A stretch of 64,000 bases of DNA from Mycobacterium paragordonae (lineage in GTDB: Bacteria; Actinomycetota; Actinomycetes; Mycobacteriales; Mycobacteriaceae), in assembly GCF_003614435.1 (NCBI RefSeq), contig NZ_CP025546.1, positions 6,138,001 through 6,202,000 of the forward strand. Reading direction: 5' to 3'. The position numbers and the translations under genes were made by a program. This document shows, one piece after another, positions 44,883 through 55,928 of this stretch; within the stretch, counting starts at the first letter, position 1, and every line of letters starts with the position of its first letter. Below the pieces are notes generated by a model. That model made no database searches. It saw only the letters and a list, made by a program, of their open reading frames with translations, and was not told the origin of the DNA.

Positions 44883-47800
44883 ATGCCTGTCTTGCTGGTA
44901 GCGCCCGATGTGATTGCAGCGGCGGCCTCGGACTTAACCAGCCTCGGCGAGAACCTTGAAGCAGCCAATGCTGCTGCGGCCGCTGGGACAACAGATTTGG
45001 CCGCAGCGGCAGCCGACGAAGTGTCCACCCTGGTCGCGGCGCTGTTCGGCACGCACGCGCACGAATACCAAGCAATCAGCGCTCAAGCGGCGGCATTCCA
45101 CGATCGATATGTGCAGGCGATGTCCAGCGCCGCGGCGTCGTACATGGCCGCCGAGGCAGCCAGCGCCTCGCCTCTACAGGTCCTCGCAGACGACATCTTG
45201 GCCGTGATCAACGCGCCCACAAACCTCATACTCGGTCGCCCGCTGATTGGCGACGGAACAAATGGCCTTCCGGGTACCGGGCAGGCCGGGGGGGCCGGCG
45301 GGATTTTGTGGGGCAATGGCGGCAATGGTGGGTCCGGAGTAGCCGGGGGGGCTGGCGGGCGGGGTGGCGATGCCGGGTTGTGGGGCAACGGCGGAGGCGG
45401 TGGCGCTGGTGGCGTCGGCGCAATCGGAGCAACGGGCGGCGCCGGAGGCGTGGGGGGTGCCGGCGGGGCCGGAGGGCATGGCGGTCTGTTGTTCGGCAAC
45501 GGCGGTGGCGGCGGTAGTGGCGGCACCGGCGGTACAGGCGGGACCGGTACCGCCGGGCTCAGCGGCGTCGGTAACGCGACAACGGGTGGGGTAGGTGGCA
45601 CCGGGGGCAACGGCGGTCAAGGTGGGGCCGCCGGGGCTGGCGGGGCCGCTGGACTGTTCGGCAGCCAAGGGACAGCGGGGTTCGCTGGCGATGGCGGCGC
45701 TGGGGGAAGGGGCGGCACCGGCGGTCAAGGCGACACTGGTGCGGCGGGCACTAGCGGCGGAGGTACGGGTTCCACGGGGTTCGCCGGTGGTGACGGTGGC
45801 CAAGGCGGGGACGGCGGCGGACCCGGCGCCGGTGCCGGCGGCCAGCAAGGCGCCGGCGGTCAGGGCGGCACCGGGGGCACCGGCGGAACCGGCGGCCACG
45901 GCGGTACCGGCACCAACAACAGCCTTAACGCCGGGGTGGCCGGCGGAGCCGGCGGCACCGGGGGCACCGGCGGCACCGGTGGGGCCGCCGGCAGCGGAGG
46001 TAGCGGGTTTGGCGGCATCGCGGCCGCCGGGACAGCCGGTGACGGCGGCCAAGGCGGGATCGGCGGCACCGGCGGTAGCGGTGGTGCGGGTAGCACCGGT
46101 GCTGCGGGTGGCGGCCAAGGCATTCAAGGGGCCGACGGCGGAGCCGGCGGCCAGGGCGGGGCAGGCGGAGTCGCTGGGAACGCCCATGGCGGCACAACCG
46201 GCGCGCAAGGCGTCGGCGGCCAGGGCGGCACCGGGGGCACCGGCGGAACCGGCGGCCACGGCGGTACCGGCACCGACAACAGCCTTAACGCCGGGGTGGC
46301 CGGCGGAGCCGGCGGCACCGGGGGCACCGGGGGCACCGGCGGAGCCGCCGGCACCGGGGGCAGCGGATTCGGCGGCACCGCAGCCGCCGGGACAGCCGGC
46401 AACGGCGGCCAAGGCGGAATCGGCGGCACCGGCGGTAGCGGCGGTGCGGGTAACACCGGCGCTACGGGCGGCGGCCAAGGCATCCAAGGGGCCGACGGCG
46501 GAGCCGGCGGCCAAGGAGGAGCCGGCGGGGCCGCCGGAAACGCCCATGGCGGCACAACCGGTGTGCAGGGCGCCGGCGGCCAGGGCGGCACCGGGGGCAC
46601 CGGCGGAACCGGCGGCCACGGCGGTACCGGGACCGACAACAGCCTTAATGCCGGGGTGGCCGGCGGGGCCGGCGGGATCGGTGGCACCGGCGGCACCGGC
46701 GGGGCCGCCGGCACCGGGGGCAGCGGATCCGGCGGCACCGCAGCCGCCGGGACAGCCGGCAACGGCGGCCAAGGCGGAATCGGCGGCACCGGCGGTAGCG
46801 GCGGAGCGGGTAGCACCGGCGCTACGGGTGGCGGCCAAGGCATTCAAGGGGCCGACGGCGGAGCCGGCGGCCAAGGAGGGGCCGGCGGAGCCGCAGGAAC
46901 GGGGAGCGGAGGCCAGCAAGGCGCGGGCGGAAAGGGCGGAAACGGCGGTACCGGGGGTGGTGGCGGCCAAGGCGGCCCAGGTACTGACAACAGCCTGAAC
47001 CTCGGCGTGGCCGGTGGCCAAGGCGGACAAGGCGGTACCGGTGGCACCGGCGGCGCCGCCGGCGCCGGTGGCACCGGTTTCGGGGGCCCCGCTGTCTCCG
47101 GCAACGCCGGCAACGGCGGAACCGGTGGCACCGGAGGAACCGGAGGAGGCGGCGGTGCAGGCGCGGCGGACACCAAGGGCGACGCAGGTACCGGCGGAAC
47201 GGGTGCATCCGGTGGCACCGGCGGCACCGGCGGCACCGGCGGGGCCGCGGGCGCCGGTTCGGGCGGCAACCAGGGCGCCGGTGGCAACGGTGGGACCGGC
47301 GGGCAAGGCGGTATCGGCGGCACCGGCGGTACCAACACCTCGGGTGTGGGCGGCACGGGTGGGGCCGGGGGCCAAGGTGGGCAGGGCGGCGGCGGCGGAA
47401 CCGGCATCGCCAGCGGTGCCGGAGGCACCGGCGGCAACGGTGGCCACGGCGGAGTCGGCGGCACCGGGATTTACTCGACCACCGGCAGCACGGGTAGCAC
47501 CGGCGGAACCGGCAGCGCAGGCGTCGGGGCCACTGGCGGGCAGGGCGGAGCCGCAGGCACCGGCGGGCACGGCGGTACCGGTGTCGCCACCACCATTTCG
47601 GTAGGCGCCGGCGCGAGCGGAGTCGCAATCAGCACCGTCGGCCCGGAAGCCGGCGACATCTACGTCACCCACTTCGACGGCACGGTGTCGGTGATCGACC
47701 CGACCACCAACAGCATCATCGCCACCCTCAACCTCGGCGGCGTCGGCGGTGGCGCGGAACAGGTCGCGGTCAGCCCCACGGGACCCAAAGCCGGATACGT

Positions 47801-48512
47801 ATACGTACCCAACGGCAGCGATACCGCGGTCATCAACCCCAGCACTAACACCGTCGTCGCCACCATCGGCACCGGCTCCGGCCCGACCGGCGTGGCGGTC
47901 AGCCCCACCGGCCCCGAGGCCGGCGACATCTACATCACCAACTTCAACAGCAACACGGTGTCGGTGGTCGACCCCACCACCAACAGCGTCATCCACACCA
48001 TTGCCGTCGGGGCGGGACCCATCCCTGTGGCAGTCAGCGCCATCGGCCCCGAAGCGGGTTACATCTACGTCGGCACCGAGGAGGGCAACTCAGTGGCGGT
48101 GATCAGTCCCACCACCAACGCCGTGGTCGCCACCATCCCCGTCGGTTTCGGAGTTGAGGGGCTCGCCGTGAGCTCTACCGGTGCTTTCGCTGGTGACGTC
48201 TACGCCGTTGGCGTCGGCGGCGGGGGGGTGGTGATCAACCCTGCCACCAACACGGTAATTGCCACCCTACCCACCAGCGGCGGCAACGGTGGGGTCGCGG
48301 TCAGCTCTACCGGTGCCGCAGCTGGCGACATCTTCGTCGCCAACACTTTCGGCGGCAATACGGTGTCGGTGATCGACCCTGCTACCAACACGGTGGTCGG
48401 CACCATCGAAACCGGCGTGCAGCCAAGGGAGTTGGCGATCAGCTCTACCGGCTATGTATATGTCGCAAACGCCACGAGCGGCACGGTGTCGGTGATCAAC
48501 CCCAACGGTTGA
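44883..48512 (+). CDS. PE_PGRS protein with C-terminal seven-bladed YVTN beta-propeller
   Basis: The 1209-residue product has a PE domain (1-92, [13 protein letters not shown] and the ESX secretion motif Y87xxxE91), the linker [14 protein letters not shown], a PGRS region of GGxGG repeats to ~900, and a folded end (~905-1209). That end has seven ~44-residue repeats of the form [42 protein letters not shown] type, the YVTN beta-propeller. The first strand (ISVGAGASG) can close the ring with the last blade. GGGAGGTG precedes ATG 44883; an upstream in-frame ATG at 44835 is less likely. It stands where M. tuberculosis has PPE63. Propellers bind ligands or partners, so a surface-binding role is inferred. 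Confidence 0.88.
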   Translation: MPVLLVAPDVIAAAASDLTSLGENLEAANAAAAAGTTDLAAAAADEVSTLVAALFGTHAHEYQAISAQAAAFHDRYVQAMSSAAASYMAAEAASASPLQVLADDILAVINAPTNLILGRPLIGDGTNGLPGTGQAGGAGGILWGNGGNGGSGVAGGAGGRGGDAGLWGNGGGGGAGGVGAIGATGGAGGVGGAGGAGGHGGLLFGNGGGGGSGGTGGTGGTGTAGLSGVGNATTGGVGGTGGNGGQGGAAGAGGAAGLFGSQGTAGFAGDGGAGGRGGTGGQGDTGAAGTSGGGTGSTGFAGGDGGQGGDGGGPGAGAGGQQGAGGQGGTGGTGGTGGHGGTGTNNSLNAGVAGGAGGTGGTGGTGGAAGSGGSGFGGIAAAGTAGDGGQGGIGGTGGSGGAGSTGAAGGGQGIQGADGGAGGQGGAGGVAGNAHGGTTGAQGVGGQGGTGGTGGTGGHGGTGTDNSLNAGVAGGAGGTGGTGGTGGAAGTGGSGFGGTAAAGTAGNGGQGGIGGTGGSGGAGNTGATGGGQGIQGADGGAGGQGGAGGAAGNAHGGTTGVQGAGGQGGTGGTGGTGGHGGTGTDNSLNAGVAGGAGGIGGTGGTGGAAGTGGSGSGGTAAAGTAGNGGQGGIGGTGGSGGAGSTGATGGGQGIQGADGGAGGQGGAGGAAGTGSGGQQGAGGKGGNGGTGGGGGQGGPGTDNSLNLGVAGGQGGQGGTGGTGGAAGAGGTGFGGPAVSGNAGNGGTGGTGGTGGGGGAGAADTKGDAGTGGTGASGGTGGTGGTGGAAGAGSGGNQGAGGNGGTGGQGGIGGTGGTNTSGVGGTGGAGGQGGQGGGGGTGIASGAGGTGGNGGHGGVGGTGIYSTTGSTGSTGGTGSAGVGATGGQGGAAGTGGHGGTGVATTISVGAGASGVAISTVGPEAGDIYVTHFDGTVSVIDPTTNSIIATLNLGGVGGGAEQVAVSPTGPKAGYVYVPNGSDTAVINPSTNTVVATIGTGSGPTGVAVSPTGPEAGDIYITNFNSNTVSVVDPTTNSVIHTIAVGAGPIPVAVSAIGPEAGYIYVGTEEGNSVAVISPTTNAVVATIPVGFGVEGLAVSSTGAFAGDVYAVGVGGGGVVINPATNTVIATLPTSGGNGGVAVSSTGAAAGDIFVANTFGGNTVSVIDPATNTVVGTIETGVQPRELAISSTGYVYVANATSGTVSVINPNG
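45841..46920 (+). repeat. Three tandem 360-bp units in the PE_PGRS gene
   Basis: Units start at 45841, 46201 and 46561, exactly 360 bp (120 codons) apart, each containing the non-PGRS landmark [10 protein letters not shown] and [11 protein letters not shown] fourth, diverged unit follows ([10 protein letters not shown] near 46990). The frame is kept. Confidence 0.9.
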
Positions 48513-48694
48513 CACGCGACTGGAGCGGGCGTCCGTAGGGCCAGACCCGCCAAACCTCCGCCAGGTATCTGCGCGAACTGGCAAGTATTGGAGGAAGGGC
48601 CGAGGCAGTCAGCACAGCCCGAATGAGGGTGTGATGGCCGCTCACACTTCGCCGTTCACCAATCCTCAAGCATCGTGACCGCAGGCGCCCAAGC
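48513..48694. other. Convergent intergenic gap
   Basis: 182 bp between the PE_PGRS stop and the ltp2 stop. No gene, box or clear hairpin seen. Confidence 0.5.
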
Positions 48695-49864
48695 TCAGCC
48701 CAAAATCAATCCCGACGTCGGCACGCCCGTCCCCGCCGTCACCAGCACATGCTCGACGTCCGGCACCGGGTTCACCGACGTCCCGCGCAATTGCCTTACA
48801 CCCTCGGCGATTCCGTTCATGCCGTGAATGTAGGCCTCACCGAGTTGCCCGCCGTGAGTGTTGATCGGCAGCCGCCCACCGATCTCAATCGCACCGTCGG
48901 CTATGAAGTCCTTGGCCTCGCCGCGGCCGCAGAATCCCAACTCCTCCAACTGAATCAGCGTGAACGGCGTGAAGTGGTCGTACAGCACCGCGGTTTGAAT
49001 GTCAGCAGGCGAAAGACCGGACTGCGACCACAGCTGCTGCCCCACCACACCCATCTCGGGCAACCCGATCTCGGGCCGGTAGTAGCTGACCATCGTGTAC
49101 TGGTCAGGGCTTGATCCCTGCGCCGCCGCCTCGATGACGGCCGGACGGTGTTTGAGGTCGCGCGCCCGCTCCGCCGACGTCACCACGATCGCCACCGCGC
49201 CGTCGGTCTCCTGGCAGCAGTCCAGCAACCGCAACGGCTCGGCGATCCACCGCGAATTCTGGTGATCCTCAATGGTTATCGGCTTCTCGTAGAAGTAAGC
49301 CTTCGGGTTGTTCGCCGCGTGCCGACGGTCGGCCACCGACACCGCACCGAAGTCCCGGCTGCCCGCGCCCGACCAATGCATGTAGCGCCGGGCGATCATC
49401 GCCACCTGCGCGGCCGGAGTCGAAAGCCCGTGCGGATACGAGAACGAGTTGTCCACACCGGTCGAGTCAGCGTTCTCGGTCAGCCGGGTCTGCACCTGGC
49501 CGAACCGCATGCCGGAGCGCTCATTGAAGGCGCGGTAGGCGACCACGACGTCGGCCACACCGGTGGCCACCGCGATAGCGGCCTGCTGCACGGTCGCACA
49601 GGCCGCACCGCCGCCATAACCGATCTTGGAGAAGAACTTCAGATCACCGATGCCGGCCGCGCGCGCCACCGCCACCTCGGTGTTGGTGTCCATGGTGAAC
49701 GTGGTCAAGCCGTCGACGTCCCCCGGAGACAGCCCCGCATCGTCCAACGCGTCCAACACGGCTTCCGCGGCCAGCCGCAACTCGGACCGGCCGGAGTTCT
49801 TGGAAAAGTCGGTCGCGCCAATGCCGACGATGGCAGCTCGCCCACTGAGCAAACCGGACAACAT
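48695..49864 (-). CDS. ltp2: Steroid side-chain retro-aldolase Ltp2
   Basis: The 389-residue product matches Ltp2 (Rv3540c). It cleaves the 17-hydroxy-pregnene-dione carboxyl-CoA made by ChsH1/ChsH2 to release propionyl-CoA and the C19 ketosteroid. It is a thiolase fold: AAIVGIGATDFSKNSGRSE, FFSKIGYGGGAACATVQQAA, ETDGAVAIVV, LYDHFTPFTLIQLEELGFCG and INTHGGQLGEAYIHGMNG. It abuts chsH1 (TAG directly followed by ATG). Ltp2 needs the DUF35 domain of ChsH2, which is encoded two genes upstream. Confidence 0.95.
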   Translation of the reverse strand: MLSGLLSGRAAIVGIGATDFSKNSGRSELRLAAEAVLDALDDAGLSPGDVDGLTTFTMDTNTEVAVARAAGIGDLKFFSKIGYGGGAACATVQQAAIAVATGVADVVVAYRAFNERSGMRFGQVQTRLTENADSTGVDNSFSYPHGLSTPAAQVAMIARRYMHWSGAGSRDFGAVSVADRRHAANNPKAYFYEKPITIEDHQNSRWIAEPLRLLDCCQETDGAVAIVVTSAERARDLKHRPAVIEAAAQGSSPDQYTMVSYYRPEIGLPEMGVVGQQLWSQSGLSPADIQTAVLYDHFTPFTLIQLEELGFCGRGEAKDFIADGAIEIGGRLPINTHGGQLGEAYIHGMNGIAEGVRQLRGTSVNPVPDVEHVLVTAGTGVPTSGLILG

Positions 49865-50260
49865 CTACGCGTCCCCCATCGTCAGCGTCACCGTCGCAAT
49901 GACGTGATTGCCAAGGCTGTTGGCGCCGATCACCTTCACCGTGATCAACCCGTCATCGACCGCGGTCACCTCACCGGAGAAGGTCACCGTGTCGTAGGCG
50001 TACCACGGCACCCCAAGCCGCAGGCCGATCGACTTGATCAACGCCGACGGCCCGGCCCAGTCGGTGATGTAGCGCTGCACCAGACCCGTATCCGTCAGGA
50101 TGTTGACGAAGATGTCCTTCGAGCCCTTCGCAACAGCCTTGTCCCGGTCGTGGTGCACGTCCTGAAAGTCGCGCGTAGCCAATGCCGTTGAGATGATGAA
50201 CGTCGGGTCGCCGTACAACTTCAGTTCGGGCAGGGCAAAGCCCACAGCAGGCGCGCTCAT
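49865..50260 (-). CDS. chsH1: ChsH1, hot-dog subunit of the steroid enoyl-CoA hydratase
   Basis: The 131-residue product matches ChsH1 (Rv3541c), one half of the ChsH1-ChsH2 MaoC hydratase. It has the hydratase dyad region FQDVHHDRDKAVAKGSKDIFVN and YITDWAGPSALIKSIGLRLG. ATG 50260 overlaps the chsH2 stop (ATGA), and the following ALPELKLYGDPTF aligns with M. tuberculosis; a longer frame start at 50290 is rejected. Confidence 0.94.
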   Translation of the reverse strand: MSAPAVGFALPELKLYGDPTFIISTALATRDFQDVHHDRDKAVAKGSKDIFVNILTDTGLVQRYITDWAGPSALIKSIGLRLGVPWYAYDTVTFSGEVTAVDDGLITVKVIGANSLGNHVIATVTLTMGDA

Positions 50261-51207
50261 GCCTCGGGCTCCCAGGCGTACAACGTCCACTCCGGCCCGG
50301 AATCCCCGGCCGGGAAATCGATATACGTTGCGCGCACCGGCATTCCGATTTCCACCGCGGCGGGATCGACGCCCCGCAGCTCGCCCAGCATCCGGACGCC
50401 CTCCTCGAGTTCCACCAGCGCGATCACGAAAGGCAAAGTGCGCCCGGGCACTTTCGGCGCGTGGTGCACGACGAAGCTGTACACCGTGCCACGTCCACTG
50501 GCCACGGCATAGTCAATGGGCTCGGTCGGGTCCTGCCACACCGCGGGCACCGGCGGGTGCTGCAACGAACCGTCGGCCAGCTTCTGGATCCGCAACTCGT
50601 GCGCCTTGACACCCTCCCAGAAGAACGCCGTGTCGCGCGACGACGCCGGACGCATCATCGCGTCCGCGTCCAGGTCGTCGGGCACACCAGAACCAGACTC
50701 CGATGCGGCCGGCTTGAATTTCAGTATGCGCCAGTTCATCTCGGCGACGTCTTCGTCACCGACCCGCCACACGATGTGCTGGTTGATGAAGAAGCCCTCG
50801 CCCAAAGCGGTCTGCTTCGGCCCCACCACATCGCCCATTTCGGAGGTGATGCTGACTTCCTCGCCGGGCCGCAGATAGCGGTGATAGGTCTGCTCGCAGT
50901 TGGTCGCGACCACCCCGATGTAACCGTTGTCGTCGAACAGCTTCATCATCGGGCCCATGGGGTCGTCGTCCGGGCGGGCGCCATTCAGCCCGAACATGGT
51001 CCACACCTGGATCATTGCCGGGGGCGCAACCAGCCCCGGGTGGCCCACGGCGCGAGCCGCGTCCTCGTCCACGTAGATCGGATTGCGGTCGCCGATGGCC
51101 TCGACCCAGTTGTTGATCATGGGCTGGTTCACCGGATCCCGGCCGGTGCGCGGCTTACCGCCGCCAGCCGCGACAATCTCCGCGATGGCTTCTTGGATAT
51201 CGGTCAT
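50257..51207 (-). CDS. chsH2: ChsH2, MaoC-like plus DUF35 protein
   Basis: The 316-residue product matches ChsH2 (Rv3542c). The N-terminal MaoC-like half (WVEAIGDRNPIYVDEDAARAVGH, LVAPPAMIQVW) pairs with ChsH1 to hydrate the C22 enoyl-CoA. The C-terminal DUF35 half (FFWEGVKAHELRIQKL, GTVYSFVVHHAPKVPG, GMPVRATYIDFP) recruits Ltp2. The usual DUF35 cysteines are missing (KLADGSLQHPP). ATG 51207 overlaps the fadE29 stop (ATGA). The frame is open upstream to 51504 but inside fadE29. Confidence 0.94.
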   Translation of the reverse strand: MTDIQEAIAEIVAAGGGKPRTGRDPVNQPMINNWVEAIGDRNPIYVDEDAARAVGHPGLVAPPAMIQVWTMFGLNGARPDDDPMGPMMKLFDDNGYIGVVATNCEQTYHRYLRPGEEVSITSEMGDVVGPKQTALGEGFFINQHIVWRVGDEDVAEMNWRILKFKPAASESGSGVPDDLDADAMMRPASSRDTAFFWEGVKAHELRIQKLADGSLQHPPVPAVWQDPTEPIDYAVASGRGTVYSFVVHHAPKVPGRTLPFVIALVELEEGVRMLGELRGVDPAAVEIGMPVRATYIDFPAGDSGPEWTLYAWEPEA

Positions 51208-52367
51208 CGAGGCACCCTCGGCACCTTGAGGCCCGCCGCCGCAATCATCTCGCGCATGACCTCGTTGACGCCGCCACCGAAGGTGATCACCAGGTTGCGT
51301 TTGGTCTGCGAGTCCAGCCACTCCAGCAGCTCCGCCGTTTCCGGCTCCGCCGGGTTCCCGTACTTGCCGACGATCTCTTCGGCCAGCCGTCCGATGTACT
51401 GAATCTTCTCGGTGCCAAAGACTTTCGTCGATGCCGCGTCGGCCACATTGATGTCCTCGCCCGCCGCGGCGACCTGCCAGTTCAGCAGCTCGTTGACCCG
51501 CCACATCGCGTAGATCTCACCAAGTGCCCGCTTGACATCGTGATGGTCGATCGGGGTGACGCCGTTGCCACCGGGCTTGGACGCCCATTCGTGCAGCCGG
51601 TCATAGATGCCCGCGGTGCGACCGGCCGGTCCGAGCATCACCCGCTCATTGTTGAGCTGGGTGGTGATCAGCCGCCATCCGCCGTTCTCCTCACCGACCA
51701 GCATGTCGGCCGGCACCCGCACGTCGTTGTAGTACGTCGCATTGGTGTGGTGCGCGCCGTCGGACAGGATGACCGGCGTCCAGGAGTAGCCGGGATCCTT
51801 GGTGTCGACGATCAGGATCGAAATGCCTTTGTGCTTAACGGCTTCCGGGTCGGTGCGGCACGCCAGCCAAACATAGTCGGCGTCGTGTCCGCCGGTGGTC
51901 CACATCTTCTGGCCGTTGACGATGTACTCGTCGCCCTGGCGCACCGCTGAGGTCCGCAGCGACGCCAGGTCGGTGCCGGCCTCCGGTTCGCTGTAGCCGA
52001 TCGCGAAGTGCACCTCGCCGGCGAGGATCGCCGGCAGGAACTTCTTCTTCTGCGCCTCGGTGCCGAACTGCTGCAGCACCGGACCCACCGTCTGCAGGGT
52101 CACCGCGGGCAGCGGCACGTCGGCGCGGTGCGCCTCGTTGACGAAGATCGACTGTTCGATCGGGCCGAAACCCAAGCCGCCGTACTCTTTCGGCCAGCCC
52201 ACGCCGAGCTTGCCGTCCTTGCCCATCCGGCGGATCACCGCGCGGTAGGCCTCGTTGTGGCGGTCCTGCTCCATCGCTTTCGCCTCGTCGGACGAAATCA
52301 GATTGGTGAAGTACTCCCGCAGCTCGGCCTGCAGCTGGCGCTGCTCCGGGGTCAAGTCGATAAACAT
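51204..52367 (-). CDS. fadE29: Acyl-CoA dehydrogenase FadE29 (ChsE2)
   Basis: The 387-residue product matches FadE29 (Rv3543c), one subunit type of the alpha2beta2 dehydrogenase FadE28-FadE29 that oxidises the 3-carbon steroid side-chain CoA. It has GVGWPKEYGGLGFGPIEQ, FAIGYSEPEAGTDLASLRTSA, the FAD-binding KMWTTGGHDADYVWLACR region and a C-terminal FGGGVNEVMREMIAAAGL. The start abuts the fadE28 stop (TAG directly followed by ATG). Confidence 0.94.
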   Translation of the reverse strand: MFIDLTPEQRQLQAELREYFTNLISSDEAKAMEQDRHNEAYRAVIRRMGKDGKLGVGWPKEYGGLGFGPIEQSIFVNEAHRADVPLPAVTLQTVGPVLQQFGTEAQKKKFLPAILAGEVHFAIGYSEPEAGTDLASLRTSAVRQGDEYIVNGQKMWTTGGHDADYVWLACRTDPEAVKHKGISILIVDTKDPGYSWTPVILSDGAHHTNATYYNDVRVPADMLVGEENGGWRLITTQLNNERVMLGPAGRTAGIYDRLHEWASKPGGNGVTPIDHHDVKRALGEIYAMWRVNELLNWQVAAAGEDINVADAASTKVFGTEKIQYIGRLAEEIVGKYGNPAEPETAELLEWLDSQTKRNLVITFGGGVNEVMREMIAAAGLKVPRVPR

Positions 52368-53372
52368 CTACACTCCCACCAGATCTAGTCGGTGCGATGG
52401 CCCGCCCAGCAACCGGGTCAGGTCCTTGATCGTGGAGTAGTACCGGTGCATCGGGTAGGTGATGTCCATCCCCATGCCTCCGTGCAAGTGATGACAGGTC
52501 TGCATCACCGGCGGCGCCTGCGAAGCCAGCCAGTATCCGAGCACGTCGAGATCGGAGCCGGCGTCGCGTCCCTCGGCTAGTTTCCAGAGCACCGCCTTGG
52601 ACGCCAAATCGATGGTGCGCGAGGCGATGTAGACTTCCGCCAGCTGCGCCGCAACGGTCTGGAAGGTTGACAGCGGCTTGCCGAACTGCTTGCGCCCCGC
52701 CACATAATCGGCAGTCAGCCGCAACGCCCCGGCCACCAATCCGGCGGCATAAGCTCCAATCATGGCCAGCACCAACTGGTTTACCCTCGCCGCCGACGCG
52801 CCGGCCAACACATCGGCATCGGCGATCGCCACATCGGCGAAGCTCACCGTGTACTCGTCGGACCCGTTGGATGTCGGCGTACGGACCAGCACCACGCCGT
52901 CGGCCTTGGGCGACACCACCACCACGGCACTGTCCGCCGTCACCAGCATCCAGTCAGCTGATTCCGCATATCCCACACCGACTTTCACGCCGGACAGCCG
53001 TCCGCCGCTGAACGCAATTGACGGCCGGTCCGGCAGCGCGGACCCGGGTTCATTGAGCGCCGCGGTCAGCACCCCACCGCCCGCGACGCCGGCGAGGTAG
53101 CGGTCCTGCTGCTCCTCGGACGCCAGGTCCAGCAGCGGCACCACGCCGTAACCGAGGGTGACCAACGCCGGTGTGATGGCACCATGGCGGCCCGCTTCGG
53201 TGAGCACGGTGCCCACCTCGGCCAGCCCCACCCCGTCACCACCGAGACGTTCCGGCACCGCCAACGCCGCCACGCCGCCGTCAGCCATTGCGGCCCAGGA
53301 CAATTCGCGGCTCAATACCGACTTGACGACGTCGGCGACGGCTTCTTGCTCTGCGCTGAGATTGAAGTCCAT
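52368..53372 (-). CDS. fadE28: Acyl-CoA dehydrogenase FadE28 (ChsE1)
   Basis: The 334-residue product matches FadE28 (Rv3544c), the shorter partner of FadE29 that on its own lacks a full FAD site. It shows AVPERLGGDGVGLAEVGTVL, a poorly conserved middle (GGGVLTAALNEPGSALPD), GRKQFGKPLSTFQTVAAQLAE and HHLHGGMGMDITYPMHRYY. It follows cyp125 after 5 bp in the same operon. The ATG has only a weak ribosome-binding site, consistent with coupling. Confidence 0.93.
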   Translation of the reverse strand: MDFNLSAEQEAVADVVKSVLSRELSWAAMADGGVAALAVPERLGGDGVGLAEVGTVLTEAGRHGAITPALVTLGYGVVPLLDLASEEQQDRYLAGVAGGGVLTAALNEPGSALPDRPSIAFSGGRLSGVKVGVGYAESADWMLVTADSAVVVVSPKADGVVLVRTPTSNGSDEYTVSFADVAIADADVLAGASAARVNQLVLAMIGAYAAGLVAGALRLTADYVAGRKQFGKPLSTFQTVAAQLAEVYIASRTIDLASKAVLWKLAEGRDAGSDLDVLGYWLASQAPPVMQTCHHLHGGMGMDITYPMHRYYSTIKDLTRLLGGPSHRLDLVGV

Positions 53373-53377
53373 CGTGA

Positions 53378-54628
53378 TCAGTGCGCCACCGCGTTTTTGC
53401 CGGTGTAGTCGACCTGCCAGTGCTTGATGCCGTTGAGCCAGCCTGAGCGCAGCCGCTCCGGCTCACCGACCGGCGTGAGGTCCGGCATATGGTCAGCGAC
53501 CGCGTTGAAGATCAGGTTGATCGTCATACGGGCCAGATTCGCGCCGATGCAGTAGTGGGCGCCGGTGCCGCCGAAACCGACGTGCGGGTTCGGGTCGCGC
53601 AGGATGTTGAAGCTGTGCGGGTCGTCGAACACGTCCTCGTCGAAATTGGCCGACCGGTAGGACATCACCACCCGCTGGCCCTTCTTGATCTGCACGCCGC
53701 CCAGCTCGGTGTCCTCGCTGGCGGTACGCTGGAACGCCGAAACCGGTGTGGCCCAACGAATGATCTCGTCAGCGGTGGTCGACGGCCGCTCCTTCTTGAA
53801 CAGCTCCCACTGATCGGGGTTGTTCGCCAGGGCGATCATGCCGTGGGTGATCGAGTTGCGCGTGGTCTCGTTACCGGCGACAGCCAGCATGATTACGAAG
53901 AAGCCGAACTCGTCGTCGGAAAGCTTTTCGCCGTCGATGTCGGCCTGGATGAGCGTCGTGACGATGTCGTCGGTGGGATTCTTACCCCGCTCGTCAGCCA
54001 TCGCCATCGCGTACATGATCAGCTCCATCGACGACTGAGCGGGATCGACGGTGGCGTATTCCGGGTCGGTGCCCCCGGTCATCTCGTTGGACCAGCGGAA
54101 GAGCTTGTCGCGGTCCTCCTGGGGGACGCCGAGCAGGCCGGCGATGGCCTGCAGCGGCAGCTCGCACGCCACCTGTTCGACGAAGTCGCCGCTACCCGCG
54201 GTCGCCGCGGTCTTGGCGATGTTCTGGGCACGCTGGGCGAGCTCGGCTTCCAGACGCCCGATCGCCCGGGGCGTGAACCCGCGGGAGATGATCTTGCGCA
54301 ACCGGGTGTGGTGGGGTGCATCCATGTTGAGCATGACGCTGCGTTGCAGTTCCACCTGCTCGCGCTTCATCTCCGGTGGCCACGTCGGGATGGCGCCGTT
54401 CATCCAGCTGGAGAAAAGGTCGCTGCGCCGCGACACCTCCTTGACGTCGGCGTGCCGGGTGACGAGCCAATAGCCGTGGTCCTCGAACCCGCCCGCGCCG
54501 TTGGGGATGTCGACCCAGTGGATCGGCTCCGCCTTGCGCAGCCAGGCGAGCTCCTCGACGGGCAAACCTGCGAGGTTGACGTCGGGGTCAAGGAAGTCGA
54601 AGTCGGCGGGAATGTTGGGGGGTGCCAT
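53378..54628 (-). CDS. cyp125: Cytochrome P450 CYP125, steroid C26-hydroxylase
   Basis: The 416-residue product matches CYP125 (Rv3545c), which starts side-chain degradation by oxidising C26. From LNMDAPHHTRLRKIISRGFTPRA onward it is very close to the M. tuberculosis protein: I-helix AVAGNETTRN, DEIIRWATPV, haem loop FGGTGAHYCIGANLARM and the end SGWLNGIKHWQVDYTGK. The first ~100 residues are shorter and diverged, so the substrate-access region may differ. AAGGAG lies 11 nt before the ATG. First gene of the operon through ltp2, controlled by the KstR box at 54658. Confidence 0.93.
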   Translation of the reverse strand: MAPPNIPADFDFLDPDVNLAGLPVEELAWLRKAEPIHWVDIPNGAGGFEDHGYWLVTRHADVKEVSRRSDLFSSWMNGAIPTWPPEMKREQVELQRSVMLNMDAPHHTRLRKIISRGFTPRAIGRLEAELAQRAQNIAKTAATAGSGDFVEQVACELPLQAIAGLLGVPQEDRDKLFRWSNEMTGGTDPEYATVDPAQSSMELIMYAMAMADERGKNPTDDIVTTLIQADIDGEKLSDDEFGFFVIMLAVAGNETTRNSITHGMIALANNPDQWELFKKERPSTTADEIIRWATPVSAFQRTASEDTELGGVQIKKGQRVVMSYRSANFDEDVFDDPHSFNILRDPNPHVGFGGTGAHYCIGANLARMTINLIFNAVADHMPDLTPVGEPERLRSGWLNGIKHWQVDYTGKNAVAH

Positions 54629-54657
54629 GTACGGTGCGCTCCTTTTACAACACTATT

Positions 54658-54671
54658 TGCAACGTGTTCTA
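54658..54671. promoter_or_regulatory. KstR box of the cyp125 operon
   Basis: TGCAACGTGTTCTA, 30 bp before the cyp125 ATG on the minus strand. Confidence 0.85.
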
Positions 54672-54736
54672 GTGCCAGTAAAACACGGCTCCTGCGCAGA
54701 TAAAAGGCAGGTAACCATCCTCGCTTGTCATAGTAA

Positions 54737-54750
54737 TGAAACGTGTTCTA
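54737..54750. promoter_or_regulatory. KstR box of fadA5 overlapping its -10
   Basis: TGAAACGTGTTCTA. The -10 TAGCCT (54749-54754) starts in its last two bases and stands 6 nt before ATG 54761, indicating a leaderless mRNA directly controlled by KstR. Confidence 0.88.
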
Positions 54751-54751
54751 G

Positions 54752-55924
<1,173 letters not shown>

Positions 55925-55928
55925 GACG

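Noticed and set aside
45174..47996. 940-residue antisense ORF across the second PE_PGRS gene
   Set aside because: It is produced by the GGC/GCC repeats on the opposite strand. The plus frame has a PE domain, a ribosome-binding site and a propeller.
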